From: JANLSE01 sp038214135 | Lineage (GTDB): Bacteria > Chloroflexota > Chloroflexia > Chloroflexales > Roseiflexaceae | Length of the DNA: 36,909 nt | Assembly: GCA_038214135.1 (NCBI GenBank) | Contig: JBBQSD010000057.1 | Coordinates: 1 to 36,909 of the forward strand | Reading direction: 5' to 3' | Part shown: one piece after another, positions 8,312 through 13,749 of the stretch | Numbering within the stretch: the first letter of the stretch is position 1 | How the letters are laid out: each line of letters opens with the position of its first letter | Notes under the pieces: generated by a model | Databases searched by the model: none | The model's input: the letters and a program-made list of their open reading frames with translations, nothing else | Told to the model about the DNA's origin: nothing | Position numbers and translations under genes: made by a program

Positions 8312-11300
8312 ATGCTCCACTCACGACGCCATCCAGCCACCCGATTCGCACTCATGCTCCTAGCCTTTGCTTGGCTGGTATCGGCTACATTTGCACAGGC
8401 GGCCCACGCACCACCATCTGTCCCGCACCCAGGCGTGGCTCGCAGCGCAACGCCTGTTGCTGAGGTCGAACCAAATAACATCTATCAACAGGCTAACTTT
8501 GTGGCGCTGCAACAGCTCACACCAACCACCCTTTCGGCCAGTGTGACGGGCAAGATCAATGCTGCTGCTGCGCCATCTGGCGATGATGGCGGTAGCAGGG
8601 GCGATTGGTTCTACTTCCTGTCGCAAAAAGGTGGTGCAACGGTTTCGATCAGCCTGAGTAATCTGCCCGCCGATTATGATATCGCTCTGGTGTCTGATCC
8701 GGCCTTCACAACCACCGAACCAATCAGTGATGGTCAATCGCTCGATAATATCGCCGATATTGGTCGCGTCAGTTCGATTGGTCGCGTCAGTTCGATTGGC
8801 CGGGTCAGTTCGATTGGCCGCGTCAGTTCGATTGGCCGCGTCAGCTCGATTGGTCGCGTCAGTTCGATTTCCACCCAGGATGGCACGAGTAGCGAGGATA
8901 TTGAAGCCTACCTGCCGACAGCTGGACGCTGGTTTATTCTTGTGTATAGTGCCGAAGGTGCCACCAACGATACGGGTTCCTATGAGCTTGATCTGCAACT
9001 GACTGAGGGTTCGCTGATTGCGCCAACTGTTAAAGCAGCGCCGTTTACATCGCTGAGTACCTGTGTCCTGCCCAGCTCGACTGTTAAAACCCTGGTGATC
9101 TACAATTCTGCCCGTGGTGGTTCGCCCTCACTGGACACCGCCTTGGGTAGTGGCGTCCTTACCAACCGTTTCAAATCCTACCTGTTGGATATTGGCAAGA
9201 CTGGCGGATGCCCGCTGAATGGCAGCCTTTTGACAGGGGATGTAAAACTGCTCAATGATCTGTATGTGCAATGGGATGCCGCTAAATCTCAGCCCCTCCT
9301 AGCGAACGAAGTTGCTGAGCAGATCTGGTATATCATCAATCTCGCAATCAAGAACTATTTTCCACAGGTGACCGACCTTGTGATTGTTGGTGATGATCCA
9401 TCCATCCCGTTCTATCGCGTCCCCGATGATACAACCATCGCGCCAGAGAGCGATTACCAGAACGAACTCAAGCCGGGCGGCACTTCGGTACTCGATTCAA
9501 CAAGCCCGCTGTATGGTAGCCTGTTCTATCGCTATATCCAGACCGATAACTACTATGCTGATCGCAAGCCAACTCCCTGGCGCGGGCGCTATCTGTATGT
9601 TCCCGATCTGGCGATTGGCCGATTGGCTGGCAACCCAGCCGATAACCTGGCCTATCTGAATTCGATGGTTGGGACAGATTATGCGATCAAGAGTGATCGC
9701 ACAGGAGCCTTTGGCGCTGGAGCAGCCTATGTGACCGGCTACGATTTCCTGAGCGATCAGGCCATTGCTGTTGCAAACCGGCTTCAGACATTCGGGTTCC
9801 TGCCCAGCAACACCCTTGGTGTCAGCTATACGCTCCAAACGCTGAACAATAATAATTGGACGGCGCAACAGTTCACCGATGGCTGGCTTAGTAACCAACT
9901 ACCACAGCTGACCAATGCCTACGCAACTCCGCATACGAAGTTCGATCTGATGTCACTCAATGGCCACTTCAGCTCTTTCGATGCCATTCCGGCCAACACC
10001 TCGGCTGGTACCGTCTATGCCGAGCGCTTCTACACGCCAACAGCCAACCTAGCAAGCGACTCATACTTCCGTATTCCAAGCGAAATAACGCATACAACAT
10101 CGCTAATCTATACCGTTGGCTGCCATTCCGGCCTGAGCGTGCCAGATACAGCCATCCTTGGCAATATCACGACCAACACCCGCTACAAGGCCGATTGGGT
10201 TGCCACTATTCTCAAGCAGGGTGGGAATCTGATCGGCAACACCGGCTACGGCTATGGCGATACCGACTCGATCGCCTATAGTGAGAAGCTGGCGCTGTTC
10301 TATACCGAGGCACTCGGGCGCTTTGAAACCAACAAGACTGTTGGCAATTCCCTGGTGATGGCCAAGCGCCGCTTCCTTGAGGCATCTGGCCCTGGAAGCT
10401 TTAGCTCCTTTGATGAGAAAGTACTGCTGGAATGGACACTCTATGGCCTGCCTGGCATCACCGTCAGCGTTCCGAAAACCTTCAACCCGGCCAATCCACC
10501 ATTCGGTGGGCCTATTGATCCAGCTCCGCAACCTGTGCCCGTTGCTGGTAGCCCGACGACTCCACTCCTCACTCGGATCATCACCATCACGACGACATTC
10601 AGCAGGCAAAATGCCAATGCTGGCGTCCCAAAAGTCCTTGGCCAGATCCAGGATACCTATCGCCCGAACGAGACGATCACCGTGCGCGGAACCGATCAAT
10701 CGAGCCTTGGCCGGCCAGTCCTGCCATCATTGGCCTATGATATTACGGTGCTGCCCACCAACAACCCAAATCCGCTCAACGCGAGTGGTGGCCCGCCGAT
10801 TCCGCGTGGTATTCGTTTGTTGACCGCCAAAACCGATCCATTGATCGGCAACTATGATCCACACGTCACCACGCTTGTGACCGAAGAAACCTTCCTCGAT
10901 CAGCAGCAGGATCCCGAACTCGATCTACTTCACGAATGGATGCCCGATCAGCCATATGCTGCCGAACGGGTGAGCCGCTCTGTTGGCGGGATCGATCAGA
11001 TCCGTGATCTCCTGACAGTAACACCAGCGCAGTTTCGGGCAACTGGCAATCGGTTCGGCGATCTGCGCCTGTACAACCAGCTTGTGTTTGAAGTAACATA
11101 CCTTGACCCACGCAACGCAACGCCAGCAGCAATTGCCGATGAAAGCCCGCCACTGATTGAGGATGTCAATATCGCATTGGGTAGCGGCGCACCAAACCTG
11201 CGCACAGCACCATTAGCGCTCAAATTGAGTGCGAAGGTCAGCGATAGTGAGACTGGAGTAGCGAATGTCAGCATTACCTATTCTGGCGATGGGCAACAGT

Positions 11301-11488
11301 GGCAGCAACGCCCATTGAGTTTCAATCCGGCGACAGGCCAATACGAACTCAATTTCACCCCGATTGGCAACGGCCTGTTTATCGCAATCGTCGAGGCTCG
11401 TGATACTGCTGGCAATACCACTAGCGAAAGTGCGAAGGGTAATCTGATTAGCATACAACAGACATACCTACCGCTGATAGTACGGTAG
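8312..11488 (+). CDS. Secreted C25 (gingipain-like) cysteine peptidase with YLPLIVR tail
   Basis: Exported protein of 1058 aa. Signal peptide about residues 1-31. A pre-peptidase (PPC)-like beta-sandwich covers about 48-230 (EVEPNN, WFYFLSQKGG, YDIALVSDP), interrupted at 150-185 by six tandem hexapeptides of the IGRVSS type. A C25-type caspase-fold domain covers about 255-720, with candidate catalytic His552 (SLNGHFS) and Cys604 (VGCHSG), and VIVGDDPSIPFYRVPDD matches the family. The C-terminal part looks Ig-like and the protein ends TYLPLIVR, nearly the same tail as the metalloprotease at 13750. The start is well supported by GAGGAGG just upstream. The likely role is extracellular proteolysis; substrate unknown. 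Confidence 0.87.
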   Translation: MLHSRRHPATRFALMLLAFAWLVSATFAQAAHAPPSVPHPGVARSATPVAEVEPNNIYQQANFVALQQLTPTTLSASVTGKINAAAAPSGDDGGSRGDWFYFLSQKGGATVSISLSNLPADYDIALVSDPAFTTTEPISDGQSLDNIADIGRVSSIGRVSSIGRVSSIGRVSSIGRVSSIGRVSSISTQDGTSSEDIEAYLPTAGRWFILVYSAEGATNDTGSYELDLQLTEGSLIAPTVKAAPFTSLSTCVLPSSTVKTLVIYNSARGGSPSLDTALGSGVLTNRFKSYLLDIGKTGGCPLNGSLLTGDVKLLNDLYVQWDAAKSQPLLANEVAEQIWYIINLAIKNYFPQVTDLVIVGDDPSIPFYRVPDDTTIAPESDYQNELKPGGTSVLDSTSPLYGSLFYRYIQTDNYYADRKPTPWRGRYLYVPDLAIGRLAGNPADNLAYLNSMVGTDYAIKSDRTGAFGAGAAYVTGYDFLSDQAIAVANRLQTFGFLPSNTLGVSYTLQTLNNNNWTAQQFTDGWLSNQLPQLTNAYATPHTKFDLMSLNGHFSSFDAIPANTSAGTVYAERFYTPTANLASDSYFRIPSEITHTTSLIYTVGCHSGLSVPDTAILGNITTNTRYKADWVATILKQGGNLIGNTGYGYGDTDSIAYSEKLALFYTEALGRFETNKTVGNSLVMAKRRFLEASGPGSFSSFDEKVLLEWTLYGLPGITVSVPKTFNPANPPFGGPIDPAPQPVPVAGSPTTPLLTRIITITTTFSRQNANAGVPKVLGQIQDTYRPNETITVRGTDQSSLGRPVLPSLAYDITVLPTNNPNPLNASGGPPIPRGIRLLTAKTDPLIGNYDPHVTTLVTEETFLDQQQDPELDLLHEWMPDQPYAAERVSRSVGGIDQIRDLLTVTPAQFRATGNRFGDLRLYNQLVFEVTYLDPRNATPAAIADESPPLIEDVNIALGSGAPNLRTAPLALKLSAKVSDSETGVANVSITYSGDGQQWQQRPLSFNPATGQYELNFTPIGNGLFIAIVEARDTAGNTTSESAKGNLISIQQTYLPLIVR
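8759..8866 (+). repeat. Six in-frame 18-bp tandem repeats inside the C25 peptidase gene
   Basis: Consensus ATTGGYCGCGTCAGTTCG, six near-perfect copies encoding IGRVSS hexapeptides. Because the unit is a multiple of three, copy-number change would alter protein length without a frameshift. The array lies between two beta strands of the PPC-like domain. Confidence 0.95.
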
Positions 11489-11494
11489 CTGTAA

Positions 11495-11537
11495 GGCTTC
11501 CTGGTGCGGTAAAATCATTCTACCGCATTAGGAAGCC
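11495..11537 (+). terminator. Hairpin after the C25 peptidase gene
   Basis: GGCTTCCT-GG-TGCGGTA pairs with TACCGCA-TT-AGGAAGCC (two G-U wobbles) around a nine-base loop, seven bases after the stop. It has no strong U-tract, so it may stabilise the mRNA end rather than terminate by itself. Confidence 0.6.
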
Positions 11538-11669
11538 ATAAAACCAGATTGGAAAGGTTCAACCCTGTTTCTGCGCTTCCTAATCAGGAGAGGTGCTTGA
11601 CAAGTACGCTATACTCGATAGTGACGACGTGATGAATTTCTAAGCAATAACTAAGGAGGTTCCTGGCGT

Positions 11670-11948
11670 ATGCAGAAGACCGACTTCATCAAGGCGGTTG
11701 CCGAGAAGACTGGCGTATCGCAAAAGGAGACCAAACAGGTCATCGATGCAGCGCTACAGGTGATTGAAGAAGCCCTGAAGCGTGGCGAAAAAGTGACCTT
11801 AACTGGGTTCGGTACCTTTGAGGTACGTGAGCGCCAGGCGCGTGAGGGCGTTAACCCACAGACTCGTGCAAAAATCAAAATCCCGGCGACTAAAACGCCA
11901 GGGTTTAGTGCAAGTAGCACACTCAAAGAGGCTGTCAAGGTCGATTAA
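11670..11948 (+). CDS. hup: HU-family DNA-binding protein
   Basis: Histone-like nucleoid protein of 92 aa, the usual length. It matches the HU fold: MQKTDFIKAVAEKTGVSQKE, then GEKVTLTGFGTFEVRERQAR, then the DNA-binding arm around RVNP-like GVNPQTRAKIKIPATKTPGF. It would act as a dimer that bends and compacts DNA. The start follows a strong AAGGAGG site at 11651-11659. A TTGACA lies at 11597-11602, but the nearby TATACT is only seven bases away, so the exact promoter is unresolved. A perfect 34-base palindrome follows the stop. It is monocistronic. Confidence 0.96.
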   Translation: MQKTDFIKAVAEKTGVSQKETKQVIDAALQVIEEALKRGEKVTLTGFGTFEVRERQAREGVNPQTRAKIKIPATKTPGFSASSTLKEAVKVD

Positions 11949-11964
11949 CCCCACCTGTAATGGA

Positions 11965-11998
11965 ACATGCCCCGACAGAAATTTCTGTCGGGGCATGT
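11965..11998 (+). terminator. Perfect 17-bp palindrome downstream of HU
   Basis: ACATGCCCCGACAGAAA followed directly by its exact reverse complement, starting 17 bases after the HU stop. It would fold into a very stable hairpin and is followed by GTTTG. It probably ends the HU transcript and insulates the unit that follows. Confidence 0.75.
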
Positions 11999-12048
11999 GT
12001 TTGCCTGGAAGAAGCCTTTCGACAATAGGTATTTCGGCAAAATGCCTC

Positions 12049-12077
12049 TTGACATTCATTGCGGTATTCGGTATAGT
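12049..12077 (+). promoter_or_regulatory. Near-consensus sigma-70 promoter for a small transcript
   Basis: TTGACA (12049-12054), a 17-base spacer and TATAGT (12072-12077): a full-consensus -35, optimal spacing and a five-of-six -10. Transcription would start near 12084. No long gene lies between here and the convergent L25 gene. Confidence 0.8.
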
Positions 12078-12121
12078 AATGGTGTGGATAGGCCTCAGTA
12101 CTGCCGAACAGGCGCAAAGGA

Positions 12122-12158
12122 GGTGATGCCCATGAGTAATGAGCGTAAGGGCATCACC
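12122..12158 (+). promoter_or_regulatory. Hairpin 1: partly masks the ribosome-binding site
   Basis: Perfect 10-bp stem between 12122-12131 and 12149-12158 with a 17-base loop. It covers the 3' half of the Shine-Dalgarno sequence and the bases up to the ATG, and places the start codon in the loop. It excludes hairpin 2, which uses the same right arm. Confidence 0.65.
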
Positions 12159-12176
12159 GCTGGCATGGCTCGCTAG
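12132..12176 (+). CDS. 14-residue peptide with an extended ribosome-binding site
   Basis: ATG to TAG, encoding MSNERKGITAGMAR, a basic peptide with no membrane segment. Its start lies eight bases after AGGAGG, within the 12-base AAAGGAGGTGAT (12116-12127), which is complementary to the conserved 3' end of bacterial 16S rRNA. Such a site, with a dedicated promoter and terminator, argues that ribosomes really load here. Codons 6-9 form the shared arm of both hairpins, so translation would reshape the RNA. No function can be assigned. The peptide might matter only as a reason for a ribosome to transit. Confidence 0.5.
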   Translation: MSNERKGITAGMAR

Positions 12177-12195
12177 TAATGCCACGGTGATGCCC
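12149..12195 (+). promoter_or_regulatory. Hairpin 2: alternative 17-bp stem spanning the stop codon
   Basis: GGGCATCACCG (12149-12159) pairs with CGGTGATGCCC (12185-12195), and TGGCAT (12161-12166) with ATGCCA (12179-12184). Only C12160 is bulged, and the loop contains the TAG stop. It is longer than hairpin 1 and would free the Shine-Dalgarno sequence. Confidence 0.65.
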
Positions 12196-12202
12196 GACCC
12201 TA

Positions 12203-12236
12203 GATAAAAGCCCTCGTGCAAACGAGGGCTTTTATC
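12203..12236. terminator. Bidirectional intrinsic terminator
   Basis: GATAAAAGCCCTCGT pairs perfectly with ACGAGGGCTTTTATC (15 bp) around a GCAA loop. There is a T-run on the 3' side in both orientations, so it can serve the small transcript on the plus strand and L25 on the minus strand. Confidence 0.88.
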
Positions 12237-12276
12237 ATGCCATCAGAATTATTTCTTAAACCAGCCACACATCGAA

Positions 12277-12340
12277 GGGCCGTAGAGACGCAAAATCTTG
12301 CGTCTCTACGGCCCGATTTACGTCTCTACGGCCCGATTTA
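12277..12340. repeat. GTAGAGACG palindrome plus a 20-bp direct duplication
   Basis: GGGCCGTAGAGACGCAA pairs with its complement (12298-12314) across four bases. The right half, 20 bases from CGTCTC to GATTTA, is duplicated exactly at 12301-12320 and 12321-12340. The second copy supplies the TAA stop codon of the L25 gene (12338-12340 on the minus strand). Confidence 0.85.
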
Positions 12341-12979
12341 TTCGTCGGCCTCACGCCTCTCACGGACTAATTCTGGCTCGGCTGTTGTTGGCGCTACATC
12401 GGCGGCTTCCTCAGCCTCAATGCGCGATTGGGTCAGGCCGACGACCAGTTCATCCAGATCTGTTATAAATGTCACCCCATCTGGCACGGTAAGATCGCGA
12501 ACATGGATGTTCTTATCGAAACTATCCAGGTCGCTAACGTCCACTTCGATTGAGGACGGCAGGTTGTTTGGCAACGCGCTGACTTCAACCGTCGTGAGGG
12601 CATGGTTCAGAACTGCCTCACCACGTTGCACCAATGGCGATGCACCAACCACATGCAGCGGGATTGGCATGGTAACGGCGATCTTGAGATCCACCGCCCG
12701 AAAATCGACATGTATAATGTCGCGGCTTACGGGGTGGCGTTGCAGGGCATGTACGAAAACAGCCATGAGTGGCTGGCCAGGCAATGTGAGCTCGATAATT
12801 CTGGTGCGGCTTGCGCGGCGATACGCTTCCAAAAATGAGCGCAGCGGAAGTTGTACAGGAAATGGCCCAACGCCCTTCCCATAGACGGTTGCAGGCAGAA
12901 TGCCTTTGCGACGCAGTAATTTGACTTTCTTGCCAAGAATTTCGCGGTTCTCAAGCGTAAGTTTCACGCTCTCTGACAT
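12338..12979 (-). CDS. rplY: 50S ribosomal protein L25 (Ctc form)
   Basis: Ribosomal protein L25/TL5/Ctc, a 5S rRNA-binding protein, 213 aa. This is the long two-domain form: an N-terminal L25 domain (LTLENREILGKKVKLLRRKG, then LPATVYGKG) and a C-terminal beta domain from about residue 95, ending in an acidic/basic tail (VRERREADE). The start MSESVKL follows GAGGAG on the minus strand. The stop codon lies in a repeat (12321-12340), so the natural C-terminus may have been changed when the repeat inserted. It is monocistronic with its own promoter (13049-13077). Confidence 0.95.
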   Translation of the reverse strand: MSESVKLTLENREILGKKVKLLRRKGILPATVYGKGVGPFPVQLPLRSFLEAYRRASRTRIIELTLPGQPLMAVFVHALQRHPVSRDIIHVDFRAVDLKIAVTMPIPLHVVGASPLVQRGEAVLNHALTTVEVSALPNNLPSSIEVDVSDLDSFDKNIHVRDLTVPDGVTFITDLDELVVGLTQSRIEAEEAADVAPTTAEPELVRERREADE

Positions 12980-13048
12980 GGAAGAACTCCTCTAGCTAAG
13001 CTACCTTCGCTTATGGGCTAAGGGCACTGCCGTAGCTCCGAACGTCAG

Positions 13049-13077
13049 ATTATAACCCAGGCGTTTCGTTCGTGCAA
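13049..13077 (-). promoter_or_regulatory. Promoter of the L25 gene
   Basis: On the minus strand: TTGCAC, a 17-base spacer, then a consensus TATAAT (13049-13054), about 70 bases before the L25 start. Confidence 0.6.
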
Positions 13078-13169
13078 CTTTGAGTCAAGCCCCTGAAGCC
13101 CCAATTGGAGGTGGCGGCTCACCGATGATCCATAGTATAATTTGTGTCCAATGAAACGCAGGAGGGCTT

Positions 13170-13565
13170 ATGTCGGAGCAAGATATGCCAGGTGATCTGG
13201 AAATAGAGTTGTTACGGCACGAGCTTGAGGAGACCCACAAGACGGTTCGTACGCTGCTACGCCAATTGAGTAAAGAGCAGACCCGCCACCACGAGATTGC
13301 GCGCGCCTATAACCTGACGATTGCCAACCTAGCGGAGGTTTCCCGTGAGCATGCGGCACTCTCGCGTGATCGCAATCAGTGGAAGGCACGTGCCGAAGGA
13401 CGCCCGCTGGTGGTGCTTGATCCACGTAGCCCATTCCCGCCATTGAGTAACGATGAGGTTCGCGCCATCCGCAAAGCCATTGCTCGGCTGCACCATCCCG
13501 ATCTTGGTGGCGATGCCGAGCGGATGAAGCTCTGGAATGCAATCCTCGATCCGCTCGAAATATAA
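13170..13565 (+). CDS. Small coiled-coil protein with a C-terminal J-domain-like HPD motif
   Basis: 131 aa. Residues 5-80 are charged and predicted helical (LRHELEETHKTVRTLLRQLS), consistent with a coiled coil. Residues about 92-128 resemble helices II and III of a J domain: EVRAIRKAIARLHHPDLGGD followed by MKLWNAI. The HPD tripeptide that stimulates DnaK/Hsp70 is intact, but the first J-domain helix is not obvious and the domain is at the C-terminus, unlike classic DnaJ. It might be a specialised Hsp70 co-factor. The start follows AGGAGGG, and TATAAT at 13136-13141 could be its -10. It is not in an obvious operon. Confidence 0.75.
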   Translation: MSEQDMPGDLEIELLRHELEETHKTVRTLLRQLSKEQTRHHEIARAYNLTIANLAEVSREHAALSRDRNQWKARAEGRPLVVLDPRSPFPPLSNDEVRAIRKAIARLHHPDLGGDAERMKLWNAILDPLEI

Positions 13566-13749
13566 ATACACAACCATACTATGTGCGTGAGGTGCGCTGA
13601 ACAATGCGACTATATAATTTGCTGGTAGCGCTCTTGTTCCTCTGCGTCGTTGCTTGTTTACCCACAATGCCCTCTTTGTGTTGTAGCATCATCTCGATCT
13701 TCTCACTACATCGCGCTAGAGTATCTCCTAAACCAGGAGGTCGTAGACT

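Larger units (their letters stand above)
12084..12236 (+). ncRNA. Small structured transcript with a 14-codon ORF and competing hairpins
   Basis: Predicted RNA of about 150 bases bounded by a strong promoter and an intrinsic terminator. Inside it, GGTGATGCCC occurs at 12122-12131 and again at 12186-12195, and its exact complement GGGCATCACC lies between them at 12149-12158. The middle copy can pair with either outer copy, but not both. I do not recognise an Rfam-type family. It could be a self-regulated micropeptide mRNA, a dual-function RNA or a regulatory RNA; the sequence does not decide between these. Confidence 0.6.

Noticed and set aside
8360..8998. Minus-strand ORF with repeated TDATNR units opposite the C25 peptidase
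   Set aside because: It is the antisense reading of the IGRVSS repeat DNA inside a clear gene and has no independent coding support.
11597..11615. TTGACA plus TATACT upstream of HU as a promoter
   Set aside because: The two hexamers are only seven bases apart, too close for sigma-70. One of them may be part of the true promoter, but the pair is not.
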